Source of the DNA: JAKPAM01 sp047601745 | Lineage (GTDB): Bacteria; Pseudomonadota; Gammaproteobacteria; Burkholderiales; Burkholderiaceae_E | Length of the DNA: 64,000 nucleotides | NCBI GenBank assembly: GCA_047601745.1 | Contig: JASGIS010000001.1 | Coordinates: forward strand, 1,302,001-1,366,000 | Reading direction: 5' to 3' | Part shown: one piece after another, positions 37,093 to 44,687 of the stretch | How the letters are laid out: every line of letters starts with the position of its first letter | Position numbering within the stretch: the stretch's first letter is position 1 | Notes under the pieces: model-generated | The model's database searches: none | Seen by the model: only the letters and a program-made list of their open reading frames with translations | Told to the model about the DNA's origin: nothing | Position numbers and translations under genes: made by a program

Positions 37093-38093
37093 TGCGCGCG
37101 GTCGTCTGCCGCGAACGGGGTAATGACGATGCGGTCGCCGTCGAGGACTGGCCGGCGCCGCCGTTGATCGATGACGGCGTGCGGATCGCCGTCGTCTCGG
37201 CCGGCGTCAGTTTCGCGAACCTGCTGGTGCTCGCCGGCAAGCACCAGAACCGTCCCGCGCTGCCGCTGATCCCGGGGACCGAGGTCAGCGGCATCGTCGT
37301 CGAATGCGGGCCGCGGGTCACGCGCTTCCGGCCGGGCGAGCGCGTCGCGGCGAGCGTGCGTTCGGGCGGCTTCGCCGAACAGGTCGTCGCGCCGCAGAGC
37401 ACCGTCTGGCCATTGCCCGAAGCGATCGCGCACGACCTGGCCGTGCAGTTCCCGACGATCTATGCGACCGCGCATTGCGCGCTCGCCTGGCGCGCGCGGC
37501 TCGCGCCCGGCGAATGGGTGCTGGTGCACGGCGCCGCGGGCGGCAGCGGACTGGCGGCCGTCGAGATCGCCAAGTGTCTGGGCGCGAAGGTCATCGCGAC
37601 CGCCGGATCGGAAGAAAAGCTGGCCGCCGCGCGGCGCCATGGCGCCGACGTCGGGGTCAACTACCGTACGCGGGCGTTCAAGGATGAGGTGCTGGCCGTC
37701 ACCGGCGGCCGCGGCGCCGACGTCATCTTCGACCCGGTCGGCGGCGAGGTCTTCGACCAGTCGCTGCGATGCATCGCGCCGGAAGGCCGGATCATCCCGA
37801 TGGGATTCGCCAGCGGGACGATCCCGTCGATCCCGGCCAACATCGTGCTGGTCAAGAACATCGACGTCATCGGCCTGTATTGGGGCCACTACCTGGGCTG
37901 GGGCCGGCAACCCCCGGCTCCGGGCAACGAACAACGCGTCCGCGACGCGATGGCCGAGATGTTCGGCTGGTGCGAAGCCGGCCGGCTCGCGCCGGAATGC
38001 TATCGAACCTTCTCGCTCGACGAGTGGCGACAGGCGCTGGCGGCCGTTTCCGCGCGCGAGGTGATCGGGAAGGTGGCGCTGCGACCGGCGTAG
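37092..38093 (+). CDS. NADPH:quinone oxidoreductase family protein
   Basis: A 333-residue zinc-free medium-chain reductase: PLIPGTEVSGIVVECG, FPTIYATAHCAL, the NADPH motif VHGAAGGSGLAAVEIAK, and IFDPVGGEVFDQSLRCIAPEGRI. It follows the crotonase with a TGATG overlap, the last gene of the TPP decarboxylase-crotonase-reductase operon. It probably reduces an enone or quinone in the same pathway. In frame after its TAG, 12 codons that resemble the end of HipA follow (see the direct repeat at 38106). Confidence 0.88.
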   Translation: MRAVVCRERGNDDAVAVEDWPAPPLIDDGVRIAVVSAGVSFANLLVLAGKHQNRPALPLIPGTEVSGIVVECGPRVTRFRPGERVAASVRSGGFAEQVVAPQSTVWPLPEAIAHDLAVQFPTIYATAHCALAWRARLAPGEWVLVHGAAGGSGLAAVEIAKCLGAKVIATAGSEEKLAAARRHGADVGVNYRTRAFKDEVLAVTGGRGADVIFDPVGGEVFDQSLRCIAPEGRIIPMGFASGTIPSIPANIVLVKNIDVIGLYWGHYLGWGRQPPAPGNEQRVRDAMAEMFGWCEAGRLAPECYRTFSLDEWRQALAAVSAREVIGKVALRPA

Positions 38094-38105
38094 GAGGCGC
38101 CCGTC

Positions 38106-38128
38106 CGCGCCACGATACTGAGCCGGGC
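38106..38128. repeat. Left copy of 23-bp direct repeat flanking hipBA
   Basis: This 23-bp sequence (from CGCGCCACGATACTG to GCCGGGC) recurs exactly at 39815-39837. Read on the plus strand it encodes RATILSR, and with the flanking codons EA..RATILSRA-stop, the same ending as HipA. It is therefore a relic of a hipA 3' end lying just before the intact hipBA pair. Confidence 0.88.
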
Positions 38129-38199
38129 TTGAACGAAGCGCCGCCGACTGGTTTGATACGGGATCGCGATTTATTTCTACCGGTCGAGTCGTTTTTCTG

Positions 38200-38246
38200 T
38201 ATAAACTCTCGGAAATTCTCGGAAATAAGTCGCTATAGCGTATGAC
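38200..38246 (+). promoter_or_regulatory. hipBA promoter/operator region
   Basis: An AT-rich island just before hipB. It has a -10-like TATAAA (38200-38205), two immediately adjacent copies of TCTCGGAAAT (38207-38216 and 38217-38226) and a perfect palindrome CGCTATAGCG (38231-38240). TTATTTC at 38171 mirrors GGAAATAA at 38221-38228. HipB proteins usually repress their own operon, so these repeats are good operator candidates. Confidence 0.62.
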
Positions 38247-38585
38247 ATGCCCGAAACCCGATCGCCGCGTATCCGGAATCCCGAGACGCTCGCTTTGTTG
38301 GGCCGGCAGCTACGCGAGGCGCGCGAGGCGGCCGGCCTGGCCCAGAGCAAGGTGCAGCCGATGCGGCAGGGCACCGTCTCGAAGGTCGAGAACGGTCTCG
38401 ACGTCACGTTGGACACCTTCCTCACCTATGCGGCCGCGCTCGGCCTCGAAGTCGCTCTCGTTCCGATCGGACGCGCCGCAATCATCCAGACGGATCGACC
38501 TGCGGGTGGACGCGCGTCGGCGGCTGCGCCGCGGACGCCCACCGACCTGCTGAGCGAGTTCGACCACCTGAAGGATCCGGAATGA
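38247..38585 (+). CDS. hipB: HipB-like antitoxin, Xre-family repressor
   Basis: A 112-residue protein with a helix-turn-helix (LGRQLREAREAAGLAQSKV, then QGTVSKVENGLDVTLDTFLTYAAALGLEV) and a polar C-terminal tail. HipB binds DNA as a dimer, neutralises HipA and represses the operon. Its stop overlaps the hipA start (ATGA), the usual hipBA coupling. The start region is AT-richer than the surrounding genome, as is common for acquired modules. Confidence 0.88.
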   Translation: MPETRSPRIRNPETLALLGRQLREAREAAGLAQSKVQPMRQGTVSKVENGLDVTLDTFLTYAAALGLEVALVPIGRAAIIQTDRPAGGRASAAAPRTPTDLLSEFDHLKDPE

Positions 38586-39841
38586 GCGGGGTGCGCTCGC
38601 TGGAAGTGCGCCTGGGCGATGTACGCGTCGGCCACCTCACCCGTTATCCGGACGAAAGAACGGTTTTCGTCGTCGACGAGGCGTACATCGCTCTCGGACC
38701 GGCGCGCCCCATCCTCACGCTGTCGATGGCTCGTCCGGCCGACGAGGAGCAGACACAGGCCCTGCTGCGCGACCAGCGCCATAAGTCCGCGTCGGTCAAC
38801 GCGCCGCCCTTTTTCTCGAACCTGCTGCCCGAAGGACGATTGCGTTCCCTCATCGCCCAGCGGCTCAAGGTCCATGAGGATCGGGAGTTCCCGCTGTTGA
38901 GCGCGCTGGGACACGACCTTCCCGGCGCCGTGGTCCTGGTGCCTGCCGACACGCCGGATCATCTGCGGTCCGGGCCGGGCGCCGCGATGCCGGCGGCCGC
39001 TCGAGAGCTGGCCGAGCTGAAGTTCTCCCTTGGCGGCATGCAGATGAAGTTCTCGATGCTGCGCCAGGGCGAGCGCTACACGCTGAACACCGGCGGCAAG
39101 CTGGGCAACTACGTCATCAAGCCGCCGTCATCGGACTACGAGGCCATGCCGCGGATCGAAGCGGCCACGATGGAAACGGCTCGAGCCGCGGGCATGGACG
39201 TGCCGGAGGTAGCGCTGCTGGCCCCCGAACAGATCGAAGGCTTGCCCGACATGTCCGGATATCGTCCGGGCGAGCCGTTCTACTCGATCCGGCGCTTCGA
39301 CAGGTCCGCGGACGGCCGCACGCACGTCGAGGATTTCGCGCAGGTCTTCAATCTGCGCCCCTCCCAGAAGTACAGCCGGGCCAACTACGACATGATCGCG
39401 CAGACCCTGCTGCGTTATGCGGGCGGCCTGCCGGACGTGAAGGAGATGAGTCGCCGGCTCGTGCTCGACGTTCTTCTGGGCAACGGCGACGCCCACATCA
39501 AGAACTGGTCGCTGATCTACGCGAACCCGACGCGACCTCGGCTGGCGCCGGCCTACGATCTCGTGTCGACCGTTACCTATCTGACCCACGACAAGACGAC
39601 CGCGCTCAACGTGGCGGGCGTCAAGCGCTTCGATGCGATCGGCCTCGACACCTTTGCCGCCCTGTTCGCACGGATCGGGCTGCGCGATCAGGTGCGCGAC
39701 GACTTGATGGAAACGGTGCGCTCGACCACCCACCGCGTACTGGCCGCATGGGAGCACTGCTTTACCGCCGCCGGCGTACCCGATCACTTGACTCGACGGG
39801 TCGAAGCGCATCTGCGCGCCACGATACTGAGCCGGGCGTGA
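38582..39841 (+). CDS. hipA: HipA-family Ser/Thr kinase toxin
   Basis: A 419-residue HipA-like kinase. The N-terminal subdomain has FFSNLLPEGRLRSLIAQRL. The ATP-binding segment is KFSLGGMQMKFSM, and the catalytic loop is GNGDAHIKNWSL with the DxxxxN pattern, followed by LAPAYDLVSTV (the metal-binding Asp). In E. coli, HipA phosphorylates glutamyl-tRNA synthetase and induces growth arrest; the target here is unknown. All key residues are present, so it looks functional. Its last codons lie in the right copy of the 23-bp direct repeat. Confidence 0.92.
   Translation: MSGVRSLEVRLGDVRVGHLTRYPDERTVFVVDEAYIALGPARPILTLSMARPADEEQTQALLRDQRHKSASVNAPPFFSNLLPEGRLRSLIAQRLKVHEDREFPLLSALGHDLPGAVVLVPADTPDHLRSGPGAAMPAAARELAELKFSLGGMQMKFSMLRQGERYTLNTGGKLGNYVIKPPSSDYEAMPRIEAATMETARAAGMDVPEVALLAPEQIEGLPDMSGYRPGEPFYSIRRFDRSADGRTHVEDFAQVFNLRPSQKYSRANYDMIAQTLLRYAGGLPDVKEMSRRLVLDVLLGNGDAHIKNWSLIYANPTRPRLAPAYDLVSTVTYLTHDKTTALNVAGVKRFDAIGLDTFAALFARIGLRDQVRDDLMETVRSTTHRVLAAWEHCFTAAGVPDHLTRRVEAHLRATILSRA
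39815..39837. repeat. Right copy of 23-bp direct repeat flanking hipBA
   Basis: An exact match to 38106-38128, 1,709 bp away, here forming the last codons of hipA. Weaker similarity continues for several bases past both stop codons (GAACGAAGC versus GAGCGAGGC). Confidence 0.88.
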
Positions 39842-39901
39842 GCGAGGCTCGGCCGGATCGGTACACCGGCATCGCGGATCGCCAGCGCCCCACCCGGGCC
39901 G

Positions 39902-40939
39902 TCAGAACGCGTGACGGACGCCGAGGCCGAAGATGCGGGAATACGTTTCCGGATTCCTGAACTTCTGATTCGAGTATGCGACGTAGACGTCGGTCCGCTT
40001 CGACAACGGATAGTCGTATCCGAGCGCCCAGTTGGTCCGCTTGTCGCCGGACGGCAGCGTCGCGTTGCCCGAGGCCTCGTACTTGCTCGACGCGAACGAA
40101 GCGAGCACCTTGCCGGCGCCGAGCGGCACGCTCGCCCCCACCTGGTAGGTCTTGGCGAGCTGCTCGGGACCCGAGGCCTCGGACTTGCTCCGCTGGTACT
40201 GCGCGAACAGCTTGACGACCTTCAGGTCATAAGCGACGCCGGCCTGCATCGAAGTCTGCTTGGCCGAAACGAGCGCGGTATCCTGGTTCAGGCCGCGATA
40301 AGCGAGCGTCGCCGACAGCGGGCCGCTGGCGTAGAACGCGGAGACGTCGAGGTCGCGTCCGGCGCGTTTGGGATCGGCGTTGTTCTCGGCGCCCAGCGAG
40401 TACGCGGCGTCGACCCGGAAACCGCCCCACAGCGGCGAGCGCCACCGCACCGAGTTGGACAGGCCGGTGTCGCCGTTGACGAACGTGTACGACGAGCCGC
40501 CGGAGATGAACGTATGGAGCACCATCGGCGAGAACGTGAACGAGTCGACGAACGGATTGAACAGGATCGTCGACAGGAAGTACGGCGCGGTATTACGGCC
40601 CAGCGTCACGGTGCCGAAGCCGCCGTCGAGACCGACGTACGAACTGCGGGAGAAGACACCATCGCCGTTGTATCGTCCGGTCTCGCCGGTGTCGTTGCGA
40701 AGGAAGCCTTCCAGCGCGAAGACCGCCTTCAAACCGCCGCCGAGATCCTCGCTGCCGCTGACGCCCCAGTACGAAGTCTGCATGCCGCCGGAATCGACCA
40801 GCGTTCGCGAGCCCGCGTTCGTTTTCTGATAACCCGCGAACGCATCGAGTGCGCCGTACAACTTGGTCTGCGCGCTCGCTGCGGCAGGGAGCGCCGCGGC
40901 CACGCAGGCCGCGAGGAGGGTCTTTTTATCGATATGCAC
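39902..40939 (-). CDS. Gram-negative porin
   Basis: A 345-residue outer-membrane protein with a signal peptide (cleavage near AAASAQT) and the start QTKLYGALDAFAGYQ typical of Burkholderiales general porins. SYWGVSGSEDLGGGLKAVFALEGF and FSRSSYVGLDGGFGTVTLGRN are family segments, and it ends in the aromatic GVRHAF. It forms a trimeric 16-strand barrel for small solutes. It is divergent from the urate cluster and may supply its substrates, which is inference. Confidence 0.93.
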   Translation of the reverse strand: MHIDKKTLLAACVAAALPAAASAQTKLYGALDAFAGYQKTNAGSRTLVDSGGMQTSYWGVSGSEDLGGGLKAVFALEGFLRNDTGETGRYNGDGVFSRSSYVGLDGGFGTVTLGRNTAPYFLSTILFNPFVDSFTFSPMVLHTFISGGSSYTFVNGDTGLSNSVRWRSPLWGGFRVDAAYSLGAENNADPKRAGRDLDVSAFYASGPLSATLAYRGLNQDTALVSAKQTSMQAGVAYDLKVVKLFAQYQRSKSEASGPEQLAKTYQVGASVPLGAGKVLASFASSKYEASGNATLPSGDKRTNWALGYDYPLSKRTDVYVAYSNQKFRNPETYSRIFGLGVRHAF

Positions 40940-41136
40940 GAAATCCGCCTCATGTCCGGAAAGGGAGCATGGCGCGATGCAACAAACGTGCCGCCGCTCG
41001 TCGCGTGCCCGCGGGCCGCATCGGCGCCGTCGGTCCTTAGCGCCAGTTCATCCGACAATCGATGCCGCGCTGGCACGAGGCGTGCGTTCCTCGAGTCCGC
41101 AACTTTCCCCCACCCTTCACCACAGGAACATCATTC

Positions 41137-41496
41137 ATGGGCCACTTGAGCACTCACGTGCTGGACACCGCCAACGGCTGCCCGGCCGCCGGAATGAAGG
41201 TCAGGCTCTTTCGCGTGCACGACGACGGACGGACCGAACTCGTTCGCGAACTGACGCTGAACGACGACGGCCGGAATGACGATGGTCCGCTGCTGGACGA
41301 CCGATCGATGGCCAAGGGGCGCTGGCGACTCGTCTTCGGCGTGGCGGCGTACTTCCGCGGACGCGGCACCGCGTTGCCCGAGCCGGCGTTCATCGACGAA
41401 GTGCCGATCGACTTCGGCATCGCCGACGCCGACGGGCATTACCACGTGCCGCTGCTGGTCAGCCCGTTCAGCTACGGCACTTATCGCGGTTCGTGA
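41137..41496 (+). CDS. uraH: 5-hydroxyisourate hydrolase
   Basis: A 119-residue transthyretin-like enzyme that hydrolyses 5-hydroxyisourate, the product of urate oxidation. It begins MGHLSTHVLDTANGCPA and ends SPFSYGTYRGS, both family signatures. The active-site residues His (LSTHVLD), Arg and the C-terminal YRGS are present. It converges on puuD with only 15 bp between stops, and the region is dedicated to urate breakdown. Confidence 0.95.
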   Translation: MGHLSTHVLDTANGCPAAGMKVRLFRVHDDGRTELVRELTLNDDGRNDDGPLLDDRSMAKGRWRLVFGVAAYFRGRGTALPEPAFIDEVPIDFGIADADGHYHVPLLVSPFSYGTYRGS

Positions 41497-41499
41497 ATC

Positions 41500-41528
41500 G
41501 CGCGCCGGCGCTCAGTTCACCGGCGCGC
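41500..41528. terminator. Hairpin between convergent uraH and puuD
   Basis: GCGCGCCGG (41500-41508) pairs with CCGGCGCGC (41520-41528) over an 11-nt loop, spanning the gap between the two convergent genes and the last codons of puuD. It is symmetrical for both strands, but no U-run follows, so termination is only a suggestion. Confidence 0.35.
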
Positions 41529-42735
41529 CGGCCTCGTACCACCGCTTGATCAGCTCGCGCTCGGCGTCGGTGATCTGCGTCGCGTTGTTCAGCGGCATCT
41601 GCTTGAGGATCGCCGCCTGCTGGTAGACCTGCTGCGCATGCTGCTTGAGCAGCTCCGGCGTATGCAGCGCCACGTTCTTCTGCTGCACCAGCGCGCTATG
41701 GCATACGCTGCAGCGCTGGTCGATGACCTCGCGCACTTCGGCATAACTGACGGGTTTGGCCGCCACGGCCTTCGCGGCCGCGAGCTGCTCGGCGCTGGGC
41801 GGCTTCGGCGCCAGCATCGCCATCAGGCCGACGATCATCACGGTGCCGACGATCGCGTGCTCCCATGGCGTCCGCCTGCCCAGCACGTGGGCACGATGGC
41901 GGGCGACGAAGCTGTGGCGGATCAGCGCGCCGGCCAGCATCAGCAGCACCAGGACCAGCCAGTTGTTGGGCCCCTGATACAGCCAGCCGTAGTGGTTCGA
42001 CAGCATCGCGATCAGCACCGGCAGCGTGAAGTACGTGTTATGGACGCTGCGCTGCTTGCCGCGCTTACCGTAGATCGGATCGGGACTCTGGCCGGCGCGT
42101 AGCTGCGCGACGACCTTGCGCTGGCCCGGAATGATCCAGAAGAAGACGTTGGCGCTCATCGACGTGGCCATCATCGCGCCGATCAGCAGGAAGGCGGCGC
42201 GGCCGGCGAACAGCCGGCAGGCCAGCCACGACGCGAAGATGACGAAGACGAAAACCAGGATGCCGACGACCAGGTCGCCATGCTTGCGCTGGCCGAGCGT
42301 GCGGCAGATCCCGTCGTAGATCACCCAGAACGCGACCAGGAAACCCAGCGAGGCGCCGATCGCGACGCCCGGCGACCAGTCGTGGACGCTCTTGTCGATC
42401 AGGAAGCTGCCGGCGTTGAACAGGTACAGCACCGTGAACAGCGCGAAGCCGGTGAGCCAGGTCGTATAGCTCTCCCAGAACGACCAGTGCAGGTTTTCCG
42501 GAAGGGGGCGCCAGCGCGGCGCCACCAGGTACTTGTTCGAATGGTAGAAGCCGCCGCCGTGGACCGCCCACAGTTCTCCGTCGACGCCCTTGTCGCGGAG
42601 CTCGTCCTCCTCGGGCGGACTCAGGCTGTTGTCCAGCAGGACGAAATAGAACGACGAGCCGATCCAGGCGATGGCGGCGATGACGTGCGCCCAGCGCAGC
42701 AGCAAGTTGACCCAGTCCAGGGCATACGATTCCAT
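41512..42735 (-). CDS. puuD: Membrane urate oxidase with cytochrome c domain
   Basis: A 407-residue protein with about eight membrane segments (LLRWAHVIAAIAWIGSSFYFV at the start, then several more) and a C-terminal cytochrome c domain with a CSVCH haem site and a distal Met in KQMPLNN. This is the PuuD type of urate oxidase, which passes electrons to the respiratory chain instead of making peroxide. I chose the ATG at 42735, preceded by AGGAAGA, because the frame above it is not protein-like. It is divergent from the GntR regulator. Confidence 0.93.
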   Translation of the reverse strand: MESYALDWVNLLLRWAHVIAAIAWIGSSFYFVLLDNSLSPPEEDELRDKGVDGELWAVHGGGFYHSNKYLVAPRWRPLPENLHWSFWESYTTWLTGFALFTVLYLFNAGSFLIDKSVHDWSPGVAIGASLGFLVAFWVIYDGICRTLGQRKHGDLVVGILVFVFVIFASWLACRLFAGRAAFLLIGAMMATSMSANVFFWIIPGQRKVVAQLRAGQSPDPIYGKRGKQRSVHNTYFTLPVLIAMLSNHYGWLYQGPNNWLVLVLLMLAGALIRHSFVARHRAHVLGRRTPWEHAIVGTVMIVGLMAMLAPKPPSAEQLAAAKAVAAKPVSYAEVREVIDQRCSVCHSALVQQKNVALHTPELLKQHAQQVYQQAAILKQMPLNNATQITDAERELIKRWYEAGAPVN

Positions 42736-42780
42736 GCGGCTCTTCCTAATCTGGCGCCGGAGATTTCGCGGCGGCCTTTT

Positions 42781-42800
42781 TATATAATGGTATACAATTC
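42781..42800. promoter_or_regulatory. Putative GntR operator and promoter in the puuD/gntR gap
   Basis: An AT-rich patch with TATAAT and the palindromic GTATAC within GGTATACAATT (42789-42799), overlapping the likely puuD promoter. A related GCATACAAT lies at 42960-42968, just before the gntR start. Shared ATACAAT half-sites on both sides of the gap fit GntR/FadR-type operators (TTGTATAC-like) and autoregulation. Confidence 0.55.
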
Positions 42801-43001
42801 CGTACACACTAACGTGTCGGAAGTTCTCGTGCCGGGATCGTCCCGACGTAGTGCCGGTCTTCAGATCCTGCCGCCCGATATCGATCATGCACATTCCGTG
42901 CCCGACCCTTTCCGATCCGGACCGGGTCCCGTCGATTCGTTGCGGTGCGCACACTTAGTGCATACAATCGTTCGCTACCGTCCGGTCGGAGCCGAGCCGC
43001 C

Positions 43002-43727
43002 ATGGCACGCAAACCCTCGACGAACCTTCGCCTGATCGATCCGGCCCGCGCGCCGCGGCCGACGGTCAACGTCACCGACCAGATCGTCGAAGCCGTCATT
43101 TCGGCGATCATCGAGCGGCGGTTGATGCCGGGAACGCGCCTGGTCGAGCAGCAGATCGCCGACGTGTTCCAGGTCTCGCGAACGGTCGTCCGGCAGGCGT
43201 TGAACCAGCTCAGCCGCGATCGGCTGGTGACGCTGGAGCCGGCCCGCGGCGCGGTCGTATCGATGCCCAGCATCGACGAGGCGAAGCAGGTGTTCCAGGT
43301 CCGGCGGCTGCTCGAGGGCGGGATGGTGCGCGCGCTCGCCGCGCAGATCACCGATGCGCAGCTCGCCGAGCTGCGCGCCCACCTTCGCGACGAACGCGGC
43401 GCGATCGGCCGGGCCGACGTATCGGGCCGCACCCGGTTGCTGGCGGATTTCCATGTGGTGCTGGCCCGCGTGCTGAAAAACGACGTGCTGGCGGACATGA
43501 TCGCCGACCTGCTGTCGCGCTCGCAGTTGATCGCGCTGATGTACCAGTCCGGCCATTCGGCCGAGCATTCGCAGGCGCAGCACGTCGAGATCGTCGACGC
43601 GCTCGAGCGGCGCGACGGCCGTGCCGCGGCGCGCCTGATGGAGCAGCACCTGACCAGCGTCGAACGGAACCTGCGATTCGATCCCCACACTCCCGACCTG
43701 GCGAGCGTCCTGCGTCCCAACCGATGA
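43002..43727 (+). CDS. GntR-family (FadR/FCD) regulator of the urate cluster
   Basis: A 241-residue regulator. The N-terminal winged helix reads QIVEAVISAIIERRLMPGTRLVEQQIADVFQVSRTVVRQALNQL (quoted in parts: SRTVVRQAL is the recognition region), and the C-terminal all-helical FCD domain has LADFHVVLARVLKN and EHSQAQHVEIVDAL with His residues that could bind a metal. Its stop overlaps the puuE start (ATGA). It most likely senses a urate-pathway intermediate and controls both the puuD and puuE sides. Confidence 0.88.
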   Translation: MARKPSTNLRLIDPARAPRPTVNVTDQIVEAVISAIIERRLMPGTRLVEQQIADVFQVSRTVVRQALNQLSRDRLVTLEPARGAVVSMPSIDEAKQVFQVRRLLEGGMVRALAAQITDAQLAELRAHLRDERGAIGRADVSGRTRLLADFHVVLARVLKNDVLADMIADLLSRSQLIALMYQSGHSAEHSQAQHVEIVDALERRDGRAAARLMEQHLTSVERNLRFDPHTPDLASVLRPNR

Positions 43728-44674
43728 ATGCCATACCGACGTACCCGCGTGATCTGAAAGGCTACGGGCGCACGCCCCCCGACCCGCGGTGGCCGGGCGG
43801 GGCGCGCGTCGCGGTCCAGTTCGTGCTGAACTACGAGGAAGGCGCCGAGAACTCCGTGCTGCACGGCGACGCCGGCAGCGAACAGTTCCTGTCGGAGATC
43901 TTCGATCCGCCGGCCTTCCCGGCCCGCCATCTGAGCATGGAGAGCCTCTACGAGTACGGCTCGCGCCGCGGCGTCTGGCATCTGCTGCGCGAGTTCGAAC
44001 GGCGCGCGCTGCCGTTGACGGTCTTCGGCGTGTCGATGGCGCTCGAACGCAACCCCGAAGTGGCGGCCGCCGTCACCGAACTGGGGCACGAGATCGTCTG
44101 CCACGGCTGGCGCTGGATCCACTACCAGAACGTCGACGAGGCCACCGAACGCGCGCACATCGCGCTCGGCGTCGAGACCATCGAACGGCTGACCGGACGG
44201 CGGCCGCTGGGCTGGTACACCGGACGCGACAGTCCGCACACGCGCCGGCTGGTCGCCGACTACGGCGGCTTCGAGTACGACAGCGACTACTACGGCGACG
44301 ACCTGCCGTTCTGGCTGAACGTACGCAAGACCGACGGCACGCTGTCGCCGCGGATCGTGGTGCCGTACACGCTGGATTGCAATGACATGCGCTTCGCGCT
44401 GCCGCAGGGCTTCAACTACGGCGATCCGTTCTTCCAGTACCTGCGCGACGCCTTCGACTACCACTACGCCGAAGGCGAGCGGACGCCGTCGATGATGAGC
44501 ATCGGCATGCACTGCCGGCTGCTCGGACGGCCGGGCCGGATACGGGCGCTGCAGCGTTTCCTCGACCACGTCCAGTCGCACGACCGCGTCTGGATCACCC
44601 GGCGGATCGACATCGCCCGGCACTGGAAGGCCGTCCATCCGTTCGACCCCGACTCGACTTTCATCTGGCAATGA
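43724..44674 (+). CDS. puuE: Allantoinase PuuE (polysaccharide deacetylase fold)
   Basis: A 316-residue protein of the polysaccharide-deacetylase superfamily, specifically the metal-light PuuE allantoinase: YPRDLKGYGRTPPDPRWPGGARVAVQFVLNYEEGAE near the start (short parts shown in the sequence), RRGVWHLLREFE, GHEIVCHGWRWI and SIGMHCRLLGRPGR. It hydrolyses allantoin to allantoate. It is translationally coupled to the GntR gene and followed 13 bp later by the UraD fusion. Confidence 0.92.
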   Translation: MNAIPTYPRDLKGYGRTPPDPRWPGGARVAVQFVLNYEEGAENSVLHGDAGSEQFLSEIFDPPAFPARHLSMESLYEYGSRRGVWHLLREFERRALPLTVFGVSMALERNPEVAAAVTELGHEIVCHGWRWIHYQNVDEATERAHIALGVETIERLTGRRPLGWYTGRDSPHTRRLVADYGGFEYDSDYYGDDLPFWLNVRKTDGTLSPRIVVPYTLDCNDMRFALPQGFNYGDPFFQYLRDAFDYHYAEGERTPSMMSIGMHCRLLGRPGRIRALQRFLDHVQSHDRVWITRRIDIARHWKAVHPFDPDSTFIWQ

Positions 44675-44687
44675 CGCAGGAACTCCG

